Below, piece by piece: positions 1 to 7,432 of a DNA stretch of 64,000 nt. The notes beneath the pieces were generated by a model, which saw nothing but the letters and a program-made list of their open reading frames with translations, was not told the origin of the DNA and ran no database searches. Numbering within the stretch: position 1 is the first letter of the stretch; the number at the start of each line of letters is the position of its first letter. Source of the DNA: Bacillota bacterium (GTDB lineage: Bacteria > Bacillota > Clostridia > Oscillospirales > Ruminococcaceae); the NCBI GenBank assembly GCA_023440965.1, contig JAEZRC010000007.1:186001-250000 (forward strand). The letters run 5' to 3'. The translations under genes and the position numbers were made by a program.

Positions 1-493
1 TCTCGTTGAAGTACTCCACAGCTATAAATAAGATACCGAATAAGATAAGCATTATGGAAACTACTTTATAATTATAGAATACTTTATCAATTTTCTCATC
101 AAATAGTATTCCTATAATTCCGGCAGGAACACAAGCAACAAGTACCTTGAACCACATCACAAAGATATTTTTCTTAATAACAATGTTGTTCATATACATT
201 ATGTCTTTATTTTTTCTTGACTGTACAAAGAGTTTTGTTTTTTTATTGTTATCCGTTTTCGGTCTATTTGCATATCCGAACGGCCATAACTTTTTCCAGA
301 AGAAAACTACGACTGCCAGAATTGAACCAAACTGTATCACAACTCTGAACATATTCATAAAATCTTCCGAAACATTCATCGGCATAATTTTTTCAAGCAG
401 AATCATATGCCCTGTGCTACTTATCGGTAACCACTCAGTAATTCCCTGTACTATACCAAAAACAACTGCTTTGAGTATTTCAATTATGTCCAT
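1..493 (-). CDS. uppP: Undecaprenyl-diphosphatase UppP/BacA (partial, 3' end outside window)
   Basis: Integral membrane enzyme that dephosphorylates undecaprenyl diphosphate to recycle the lipid carrier for cell-wall synthesis. Reading the minus strand from the ATG at 493 gives an open frame to the window edge that starts MDIIEILKAVVFGIVQGITE. It contains the family hallmark GITEWLPISSTGH around residues 17-29 (catalytic Glu and Ser/His region). Hydrophobic segments and a basic loop follow. The ATG is preceded by a GGAG-type site, 16 bp after the ylzJ stop, so it is probably the third gene of a tepA-ylzJ-uppP operon. The C-terminal half lies beyond base 1. Confidence 0.93.
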   Translation of the reverse strand, partial: MDIIEILKAVVFGIVQGITEWLPISSTGHMILLEKIMPMNVSEDFMNMFRVVIQFGSILAVVVFFWKKLWPFGYANRPKTDNNKKTKLFVQSRKNKDIMYMNNIVIKKNIFVMWFKVLVACVPAGIIGILFDEKIDKVFYNYKVVSIMLILFGILFIAVEYFNE

Positions 494-509
494 TAATCTC
501 CAACTTTCT

Positions 510-710
510 TTATTTCAAATTTGAATATGGCATATATTCATTTTTCAGGTAAAGATATGGATCAGTTGAATGAAGTCTTACGACTTGTTTTTGACCATTA
601 TATTCCCTGAATTCAACCTGACCACCCAAAATATTATCATATTGGGTGGATAAAGTATTCTGTTCATTTGCAAAAATATCATTTATATCAATTATAGTGT
701 GTAAAATCAT
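510..710 (-). CDS. ylzJ: YlzJ-like small protein
   Basis: A 66-residue protein starting MILHTIIDINDIF. It matches the size and position of YlzJ, the small protein encoded directly after the ClpP-like TepA in Bacillus relatives. Its ATG overlaps the tepA stop codon (TAATG arrangement), which implies translational coupling. No transmembrane segment or catalytic motif is visible. Function is not established for the family; the assignment rests on size, sequence flavour and synteny. Confidence 0.75.
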   Translation of the reverse strand: MILHTIIDINDIFANEQNTLSTQYDNILGGQVEFREYNGQKQVVRLHSTDPYLYLKNEYMPYSNLK

Positions 711-1465
711 TATTCTACCTCTTCATATTGCTTTGGTGATTCTTCAATCATCTTATAAAGACATTCAATAGCATCACTAAGTCCGCCAAGCTCATCAATC
801 AAGCCTTCTTCAACAGCCTGATCACCGTCAAGTACAGATCCGACATCCATTACAAGCTCGCCTGTCTTCATCATTAATTGTCTGAAGCGGTCAGCGGAAA
901 TATTACTGTTGGTTGACACAAAGCGAACAATTCTTTCCTGCATTTTATCAAAATAGGATAATGTCTGCGGAACTCCTAACACAGTGCCATTCATACGGAC
1001 AGGGTGAATAGTCATAGTTGCTGAAGGAACGATAAATGATTTCTTAGCACAGACTGCAAGAGGAACTCCAATTGAATGGCCACCACCAACAACAATTGAA
1101 ACAGTAGGAGTTTTCATTCCAGCAATAAGCTCTGCAATAGCAAGCCCAGCTTCAACATCACCACCGACAGTATTAAGAATTATTACAAGCCCTTCAATAG
1201 TTCTATCCTGTTCAATAGCAACAAGAGCAGGAATAATATGCTCATATTTTGTTGTTTTGTTCTGTGGTGGAAGAATATAATGCCCTTCAATCTGACCAAT
1301 TACACTAAAACAATGGATAAGATGCTTGGCATTTTTAGGCTCAACCTGACCAAATTTCTCAATCTGCTCAATCTGAGATTCCTCAATATCTTTTTTATCA
1401 TTATTAGTGTTATTTTTGTCCTGATCATCGTTTTCGTTATTTTTCAATTCGTTATCTTTAATCAT
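710..1465 (-). CDS. tepA: ClpP-family serine protease TepA
   Basis: ClpP/crotonase-fold peptidase of the translocation-enhancing protein type, thought to act at the inner face of the membrane on signal peptides or exported proteins. The first ~45 residues are a charged, Asn/Lys-rich tail. The peptidase core follows with the nucleophile in GGGHSIGVP (Ser about 131) and the catalytic His in TIHPVRM (His about 154). The start is placed at the ATG at 1465 because it is preceded by TTGGAG at proper spacing. The frame stays open a further 72 bp upstream, but that stretch has no ribosome binding site. It heads the tepA-ylzJ-uppP cluster behind a near-consensus promoter. Confidence 0.88.
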   Translation of the reverse strand: MIKDNELKNNENDDQDKNNTNNDKKDIEESQIEQIEKFGQVEPKNAKHLIHCFSVIGQIEGHYILPPQNKTTKYEHIIPALVAIEQDRTIEGLVIILNTVGGDVEAGLAIAELIAGMKTPTVSIVVGGGHSIGVPLAVCAKKSFIVPSATMTIHPVRMNGTVLGVPQTLSYFDKMQERIVRFVSTNSNISADRFRQLMMKTGELVMDVGSVLDGDQAVEEGLIDELGGLSDAIECLYKMIEESPKQYEEVE

Positions 1466-1559
1466 CTTATACTCCAATAATATTTTTTTATTATTGTAAA
1501 ATAAAATAATTAAAATATACATTTGCACACTATACATTGATAAAAATTTACACTATTTA

Positions 1560-1587
1560 ATTATACCATTTATATAATCAATGTCAA
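1560..1587 (-). promoter_or_regulatory. Sigma-A promoter of tepA
   Basis: On the minus strand, TTGACA (1587-1582), a 16-bp spacer and TATAAT (1565-1560). Both hexamers are consensus. It points toward tepA with a leader of about 90 nt. Confidence 0.8.
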
Positions 1588-1648
1588 TTACAATTATGTA
1601 ATATTCCAAAAAATGTAAATGGTAGATATTTAAAAGTTAGTGAAATTC

Positions 1649-1676
1649 TTGACAAACTATATATAAATGTTATAAA
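1649..1676 (+). promoter_or_regulatory. Sigma-A promoter of acnA
   Basis: TTGACA at 1649-1654, a 16-bp spacer and TATAAA at 1671-1676, about 38 bp ahead of the aconitase ATG. A GAGAGGA ribosome binding site follows. Confidence 0.75.
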
Positions 1677-1713
1677 ATAATAATTATATTAAACTGTTGA
1701 GAGGACTATATAT

Positions 1714-3651
1714 ATGGGATTAACACTTACCGAAAAAATTATTAAAAATCATCTCGTTGATGGCGAAATGATAAAAGGTACGGAAATTGGAATAAGAATT
1801 GATCAGACTCTTACTCAGGATGCAACTGGTACAATGGCTTATCTTGAATTTGAAGCTATGGGTGTACCACGCGTAAAGACAGAAAGATCTGTTGCATACA
1901 TTGACCATAACACACTTCAGAGTGGTTTTGAAAATGCTGATGATCACCGTTTCATTGGCTCAGTAGCAAAAAAACATGGTATTTACTTTTCAAGACCTGG
2001 TAATGGTATCTGTCATCAAGTTCATCTTGAGAGATTTGGTATTCCAGGAAAAACTCTTATAGGTTCAGACAGCCATACACCAACTGGTGGTGGAATTGGT
2101 ATGCTTGCAATTGGTGCAGGCGGACTTGATGTTGCTGTTGCTATGGGTGGCGGAGCTTATTATATTACTTGCCCTAAAATAGTTAAAATTAATCTTACAG
2201 GCAAGCTTCAGCCTTGGGTTGCCGCAAAAGACGTTATTCTTGATGTATTAAGGATTATGTCTGTTAAGGGTGGCGTAGGAAAAGTCATTGAATACTGTGG
2301 CGAAGGTGTAAAAACACTTTCTGTTCCTGAAAGAGCAACAATCACTAATATGGGCGCTGAGCTTGGTGCTACATCATCTATCTTCCCTTCTGATGAAATC
2401 ACTAAGGAATTCTTAAAAGCTCAGAATCGTGAAGATGTTTGGACAGCTCTGTCAGCTGATGAAGATGCGCTTTACGATGAAGAAATTAATATTAATTTAA
2501 GTAAGATTGTTCCTATGGCTGCTTGCCCACATATGCCTGACAATGTAAAATCTGTTGCTGAAATCGGTAACATTAAAGTTGATCAAGTATGTATCGGTTC
2601 ATGCACAAATTCTTCATTGGTAGATTTATTAAAGGTTGCTCATATTCTTAAAGGTAAAACAGTTCATCCAGACGTTTCATTATCAATTGCTCCTGGATCA
2701 AAGCAGGTTTTTAATATGCTTGCTGAAAATGGTGCTTTATCTGTTCTTATTTCTGCAGGTGCAAGAATTCTTGAATGTGCTTGCGGGCCTTGTATTGGTA
2801 TGGGACAATCCCCAAATTCAAAGGGTATCTCGCTAAGAACTTTTAACAGAAACTTTGAAGGACGTTCAGGTACTAAGGATGGACAGATTTATCTCGTATC
2901 ACCTGAAATGGCTGCAGCGTCTGCTCTTACAGGTGTATTAACTGATCCAAGAACACTTGGTGATATGCCTGAATTTAAAATCCCTGAAGTATTCACAATT
3001 AATGATAATATGATTGAACTTCCTGCATCTGAATCTGAGATGGATAAGGTAGAAATCCTCAGAGGACCAAATATAAAGCCTTTCCCTGTTACTACTCCAC
3101 TTGATGACAGCATTGATGCAAAATGCTCATTGAAGGTTGAAGATAATATAACAACAGACCATATTATGCCTGCTGGTGCAAAAATTCTTCCACTTCGTTC
3201 AAACATTCCTGCAATTTCAAATCACTGCTTTACAGTTTGTGATGAGAACTTCCCTGCTCGTGCAAAAGAGTTTGGAAAGAGCATTATTGTTGGTGGCGCA
3301 AACTACGGACAGGGCTCATCAAGAGAACACGCAGCACTTGCTCCACTATATCTTGGTGTAAAAGCTGTTCTTGTTAAATCATTCGCAAGAATTCACAGAG
3401 CAAACCTTATAAATGCTGGAATTCTTCCGTTGACTTTTGCTAATGAGGCTGACTATGAACTCATTTCACTTGGTGATGAACTTGTATTAACTGATATAAG
3501 AAAGCAAATTGAAGATGGAAAGACAGAAGTTACACTTCTAAATAAGACAAATGGTAAGTCAATAATTGTTAAGTGCGAATTATCTGGTCGTGCGAAGGAT
3601 ATTATTCTTGCTGGTGGTCTTCTCAATTACACTAAAGAACAGATAAAATAA
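1714..3651 (+). CDS. acnA: Aconitate hydratase
   Basis: Interconverts citrate and isocitrate with a [4Fe-4S] cluster. The 645-residue length fits the short, mitochondrial-like aconitases of Clostridia rather than the ~890-residue AcnA of enterics. Substrate and cluster motifs include GSDSHTPTGGG near residue 110, the cluster cysteines in IGSCTNS and CACGPCIG, and the C-terminal swivelling domain with DHIMPAG and GGANYGQGSSREHA. The next functional gene is icd, so the pair carries citrate to 2-oxoglutarate, probably for glutamate synthesis in an anaerobe with a partial TCA cycle. Clear family match. Confidence 0.96.
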   Translation: MGLTLTEKIIKNHLVDGEMIKGTEIGIRIDQTLTQDATGTMAYLEFEAMGVPRVKTERSVAYIDHNTLQSGFENADDHRFIGSVAKKHGIYFSRPGNGICHQVHLERFGIPGKTLIGSDSHTPTGGGIGMLAIGAGGLDVAVAMGGGAYYITCPKIVKINLTGKLQPWVAAKDVILDVLRIMSVKGGVGKVIEYCGEGVKTLSVPERATITNMGAELGATSSIFPSDEITKEFLKAQNREDVWTALSADEDALYDEEININLSKIVPMAACPHMPDNVKSVAEIGNIKVDQVCIGSCTNSSLVDLLKVAHILKGKTVHPDVSLSIAPGSKQVFNMLAENGALSVLISAGARILECACGPCIGMGQSPNSKGISLRTFNRNFEGRSGTKDGQIYLVSPEMAAASALTGVLTDPRTLGDMPEFKIPEVFTINDNMIELPASESEMDKVEILRGPNIKPFPVTTPLDDSIDAKCSLKVEDNITTDHIMPAGAKILPLRSNIPAISNHCFTVCDENFPARAKEFGKSIIVGGANYGQGSSREHAALAPLYLGVKAVLVKSFARIHRANLINAGILPLTFANEADYELISLGDELVLTDIRKQIEDGKTEVTLLNKTNGKSIIVKCELSGRAKDIILAGGLLNYTKEQIK

Positions 3652-3674
3652 AATCATAAACTGAGTGATAATTT

Positions 3675-4397
3675 ATGACCGATAACAAAAAGTATTTATC
3701 AGCAAACATACTCAAGTATATTGCAATAGTTGCAATGACAATAGACCATATTGCCTGAAATTTTGTCGATAAAATGACTCCTTTGGGTCAATGTATGCAT
3801 ATAATTGGTCGTTTAACATTACCTATTATGAGTTTCTTTATTGCTGAAGGATATTATAAGACAAGTAACATAAAGAAATATATCGCAAGACTTAGTATTT
3901 TTGCTGTTATTTCTGCATTTGCGTATAGTTTTTGTAGCTACGGTTTTGATATTTCAAAGTATAATAACTTTGGTGTAATCTACACCTTACTGCTTGGGCT
4001 AATTGCTATTATTGTATGGAATGCAAATTTTGATTCAGTATTTAAGTATGCTATTATTATTGCATTATGCCTTATTTCTTTATTTGGAGACTGGCCGATA
4101 TTTGGAATTTTATATTGCCTTACATTTGCTATCAATCATAATAATTTTTCTTCACAATGCAAAGCATTCACAATTATTTCGATTTTTATGGTAGCCGGCG
4201 CTACATTTTCTAATGTTTATTATGATTTATCACCACTCAGGGAACTATATCAGTTTGGCGTTTTACTTGCACTTCCACTATTGTATCTTTATAACGGTAA
4301 TAGAGGCAAAGTCGGAAAATTCAATAAATGGATATTTTATGCTTACTACCCTCTTCACTTGGTTTTAATAGGTGTAATTAAGCATTATATAATTTAA
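3675..4397 (+). pseudogene. TraX-family membrane protein, interrupted by an in-frame TGA
   Basis: From the ATG at 3675 the frame reads MTDNKKYLSANILKYIAIVA then MTIDHIA, a stop codon TGA at 3756-3758, then NFVDKMTPLGQ and on to 4397. The whole resembles TraX-type multi-spanning membrane proteins (predicted acetyltransferase-like family). These begin with a helix ending IDHIA or similar followed by an aromatic residue, so the TGA most likely replaces a TGG Trp codon. Translation of the remaining 207 residues from the Met after the stop is possible but lacks a ribosome binding site. It lies between acnA and icd in the same direction. I call it a nonsense-mutated gene; a sequencing error cannot be excluded. 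Confidence 0.72.
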
Positions 4398-4411
4398 TTC
4401 AGGAGGTTTAT

Positions 4412-5626
4412 ATGGCAGATAAAATCAAAATGTCCACCCCACTTGTAGAGATGGATGGAGATGAAATGACACGTATCATCTGGAAGATGATTAAGGATAT
4501 TCTTTTGACACCTTATGTTGAGTTGAATACTGAATATTATGACCTTGGTCTTGAGAACAGAGAAAAAACAAAAGATCAGGTTACTATTGATTCAGCAGAA
4601 GCAACAAAGAAATATGGTGTTGCTGTAAAATGCGCAACCATTACGCCAAATGCTCAAAGAGTTGAAGAGTATAATTTGACTGAAATGTGGAAATCTCCAA
4701 ACGGTACAATCCGTGCCATCCTTGATGGTACAGTTTTCAGAGCTCCAATCGTTGTAAAAGGTATAAATCCATTTATTCCAACATGGAAAAAACCAATAAC
4801 AATCGCACGTCACGCTTATGGTGATATCTATAAGAATACTGAAATGAGAGTTACTGAAGGTTCAAAAGCAGAGCTTATTGTTACTGATAAAGACGGAAAT
4901 GAAACACGTGAGCTTATCCATAACTTTAAAGATACTGACGGTATTATTCAGGGTGTTCACAATACAGATAAAAGTATTGCAAGTTTTGCGAAGGCTTGCT
5001 TTAACTACGCTCTTGATGTAAAACAGGATATATGGTTTGCCTCAAAGGATACAATTTCAAAAAAATATGACCATAGATTCAAGGATATATTCCAGGAAAT
5101 CTTCGATAAGGAATATAAAGATAAATTTGATGCTGCTGGAATTGAATACTTCTATACACTTATTGATGATGCTGTTGCTCGTGTAATCCGTTCAGAAGGT
5201 GGATATATATGGGCTTGTAAAAACTATGACGGTGATGTTATGTCAGACATGGTTGCTACTGCATTTGGAAGCCTTGGTATGATGAAATCAGTGCTCGTAT
5301 CCCCTGACGGACTTTATGAGTATGAAGCTGCTCACGGAACTGTTACACGCCACTATTACAAGCACTTAAAGGGCGAAAGAACGTCAACAAACTCTGTTGC
5401 TACACTCTTTGCATGGACAGGTGCGTTGAAAAAACGTGGTGAACTGGATAATAATGCTGACCTTATGGAATTCGCTGACAAACTTGAACAAGCAACAATC
5501 AATACAATTGAAGAAGGCGTTATGACTGGTGACCTTGCTTCTCTTTCAACAATTGAAAATAAAACAAATGCCTCAACTGAAGAATTCCTTTTAGCTATCA
5601 ATGAAAGATTAGCTAAGCTTTTGTAA
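4412..5626 (+). CDS. icd: NADP-dependent isocitrate dehydrogenase
   Basis: Oxidative decarboxylation of isocitrate to 2-oxoglutarate with reduction of NADP. At 404 residues it belongs to the eukaryotic-like homodimeric class. Visible motifs are VEMDGDEMTRIIW near the start, TITPNAQRVEEY, MWKSPNGTIRAILDGTVFR (substrate loop) and YEAAHGTVTRHY (cofactor region). The AGGAGG ribosome binding site is ideally placed. It follows acnA and the broken TraX gene and precedes rex. Confidence 0.96.
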   Translation: MADKIKMSTPLVEMDGDEMTRIIWKMIKDILLTPYVELNTEYYDLGLENREKTKDQVTIDSAEATKKYGVAVKCATITPNAQRVEEYNLTEMWKSPNGTIRAILDGTVFRAPIVVKGINPFIPTWKKPITIARHAYGDIYKNTEMRVTEGSKAELIVTDKDGNETRELIHNFKDTDGIIQGVHNTDKSIASFAKACFNYALDVKQDIWFASKDTISKKYDHRFKDIFQEIFDKEYKDKFDAAGIEYFYTLIDDAVARVIRSEGGYIWACKNYDGDVMSDMVATAFGSLGMMKSVLVSPDGLYEYEAAHGTVTRHYYKHLKGERTSTNSVATLFAWTGALKKRGELDNNADLMEFADKLEQATINTIEEGVMTGDLASLSTIENKTNASTEEFLLAINERLAKLL

Positions 5627-5653
5627 TTAACATTATTTGTGGGAGGAAGACAT

Positions 5654-6292
5654 ATGTCAAAACATAGCTCAATATCGACGTCTGTAATTAAGAGATTACC
5701 TCGTTATTACAGATTTCTTGGTGAATTACTTACTCAAAATATTGTGCGTATATCATCGCGAGAGCTTTCTGAGAAAATGAATATTACAGCTTCACAGATA
5801 AGACAGGACCTCAACTGTTTTGGCGGTTTTGGTCAGCAAGGCTATGGATATAATGTTGAGGATCTCCACAATGAAATAGGGAAAATTCTTGGTATTGATA
5901 AAAGCTTTAAAACTATCTTGATTGGTGCTGGCAACCTTGGTAAAGCTATTGCCACACATATTAACTTTTCAACAAGAGGATGCAAATTGATTGGTATTTT
6001 TGATACAAGCGCCGATTTAATTGGAAAAACTGTTTCTGATATAACTATAAGCGACATTTCAGATATTAAGAGTTTCTGCCAAGAAAAACATCCTGACATA
6101 GCAATTCTATGTATTCCAAAATCGGCTTCACAAAGTGTTGCAGATGAACTTGTAAACCTTGGTGTTCACGCTTTCTGGAATTTCAGTCATTACGATTTGA
6201 GAATTGACTATGAAGATGTTGTTGTTGAAAACGTCCATTTAGGCGACAGCTTACTAACTCTAACCTATCGTGTAAATAATCTTGATATATAA
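5654..6292 (+). CDS. rex: Redox-sensing transcriptional repressor Rex
   Basis: Homodimeric repressor that binds DNA when the NADH/NAD+ ratio is low and controls fermentative genes. The N-terminal winged helix spans roughly residues 1-75 (LPRYYRFLGELL and ELSEKMNITASQIRQDLN). A Rossmann NADH-binding domain follows with GAGNLGKAI around residue 97. The C-terminal domain-swapped helix is present. The start is the ATG at 5654, which has GGGAGGA upstream; an in-frame start 15 bp earlier would overlap that site. A Rex-like operator lies upstream of adhE, about 1 kb downstream. Confidence 0.95.
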   Translation: MSKHSSISTSVIKRLPRYYRFLGELLTQNIVRISSRELSEKMNITASQIRQDLNCFGGFGQQGYGYNVEDLHNEIGKILGIDKSFKTILIGAGNLGKAIATHINFSTRGCKLIGIFDTSADLIGKTVSDITISDISDIKSFCQEKHPDIAILCIPKSASQSVADELVNLGVHAFWNFSHYDLRIDYEDVVVENVHLGDSLLTLTYRVNNLDI

Positions 6293-6296
6293 AATA

Positions 6297-6328
6297 AAAG
6301 CTCCATAAAATTATCTTATGGAGCTTTT
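6297..6328. terminator. Bidirectional terminator between rex and the APH-like gene
   Basis: Perfect inverted repeat AAAAGCTCCATAA / TTATGGAGCTTTT with a 6-nt loop. The A/T runs on both sides serve the convergent genes. Confidence 0.85.
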
Positions 6329-6336
6329 ATTATATT

Positions 6337-7083
6337 CTATTCGTAATCAACAACGTCTATCCATTTCATAAGCAAGTCTTTTTCAGCTGGATTATTCAGT
6401 GTTAATTGAGCTGCTGCAACTATTGGTAACCAATCCTGAACATATTTCTTTTTTGTTCCACTCTTCTGGCAGAAAACGTCAAGATATTTTTCTGCTACTT
6501 CCGGGAAGTCAAGGCACAACATGAGATATGTCTTACCAACGTCAGCACTGGCATTACCCTGTCTTGCTGCTACCCAGTCAACAATATAATAGCCATTATC
6601 ATTAATAATTATATTCTTTGGTGTGAAATTACTGTGGCAAAGCTTAATATGTTTTGGCATGCTTTCAAGTCTTGTCAACAAATCATACTTTTCAACTGCA
6701 TCTATGCTGTCAAGACTCTTAATCATTCTTGCCATTTTGTCTTTTAACTTACTGAGCAAAGGCATATGCATTGAATGAATTCTTAACTGGATATCAACCA
6801 TAAGATTTATATATTCGTCCATCTTATCAGGATTTTCTACCATTAAATCGTGAAGTGTTTTACCATCAATATGATCCATCGTGATTGCCCATTTACCATC
6901 AATCTTTGAAACTTCATGAATTACCGGAATAGGAAGTCCAGTTGTTTCAACTCTTGAATGAGTCAAAGCTTCATATAATGCTGCAGTTTTTGGCTGATCT
7001 TCATTAAATACCTTAATTACATAATCGCCGTCTCTATAGACATCAACAGAATCACCATGTGCAATTAATTTTTTGTTACTCAT
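6337..7083 (-). CDS. APH-fold phosphotransferase-like protein with altered catalytic motif
   Basis: A 248-residue protein with the aminoglycoside-phosphotransferase / choline-kinase fold, of the paralogous family often annotated as putative aminoglycoside phosphotransferase. Nucleotide-site features include the Lys in YVIKVFN (Lys 24) and DHIDGKTL. The Brenner-type motif, usually HGD or HxD, reads HSN (His150-Ser151-Asn152), so the catalytic Asp is replaced by Asn. The metal-binding Asp of IVDW (Asp169) is retained. It may be a pseudokinase or a low-activity enzyme. Resistance should not be inferred. It stands alone between rex and adhE, transcribed toward rex, and has a good GGAGG site. Confidence 0.8.
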   Translation of the reverse strand: MSNKKLIAHGDSVDVYRDGDYVIKVFNEDQPKTAALYEALTHSRVETTGLPIPVIHEVSKIDGKWAITMDHIDGKTLHDLMVENPDKMDEYINLMVDIQLRIHSMHMPLLSKLKDKMARMIKSLDSIDAVEKYDLLTRLESMPKHIKLCHSNFTPKNIIINDNGYYIVDWVAARQGNASADVGKTYLMLCLDFPEVAEKYLDVFCQKSGTKKKYVQDWLPIVAAAQLTLNNPAEKDLLMKWIDVVDYE

Positions 7084-7284
7084 AATTTATTCCTCCTGCC
7101 GTGGTTTTAATTTATGTTTAAATTATACTACTATTATACAATTTTGTCTATAGTTTTTAGTAAAAAAAGCTAAATATATTTTTATAAATTAAGATGATAA
7201 TATAATATGTAGTTAAAGAATTATTTATTAATCTAAAACACCATATAATAACATTTATCCATTATGTAAAATATTCAGTTAATC

Positions 7285-7307
7285 ATTTGTGTAATATTAA
7301 CACAAAT
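7285..7307. promoter_or_regulatory. Rex-like operator upstream of adhE
   Basis: A 23-bp near-palindrome, ATTTGTGT then seven bases then ACACAAAT, matches the TTGTG / CACAA half-sites of Rex operators. It lies about 38 bp upstream of the adhE -35 hexamer, and the genome encodes Rex nearby. Half-site spacing is one base longer than the 18-bp consensus. Confidence 0.6.
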
Positions 7308-7345
7308 GAGATGGAAAAATAGAAAAACATTGTACTTTTAAAAGA

Positions 7346-7374
7346 TTGACATTTATTTAACAATCGTATATAAT
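7346..7374 (+). promoter_or_regulatory. Consensus sigma-A promoter of adhE
   Basis: TTGACA at 7346-7351, a 17-bp spacer and TATAAT at 7369-7374. Both hexamers and the spacing are perfect consensus, consistent with a very strong, repressor-controlled fermentation gene. Confidence 0.85.
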
Positions 7375-7432
7375 GATAATAGCGATAAACAAACAAATAC
7401 TACAAATAGAAATTTAACAGGGGGATATAAAT

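Noticed and set aside
147..524. Plus-strand open frame of 125 codons
   Set aside because: It is the antisense of uppP; the minus strand carries the BacA signature GITEWLPISSTGH.
3756..3758. UGA read as Trp across the genome
   Set aside because: Trp is encoded by TGG in adhE, atp and other genes, and TGA ends several real genes here.
6337..7083. Aminoglycoside resistance gene
   Set aside because: The catalytic Asp is missing and the context is housekeeping; only the fold is supported.
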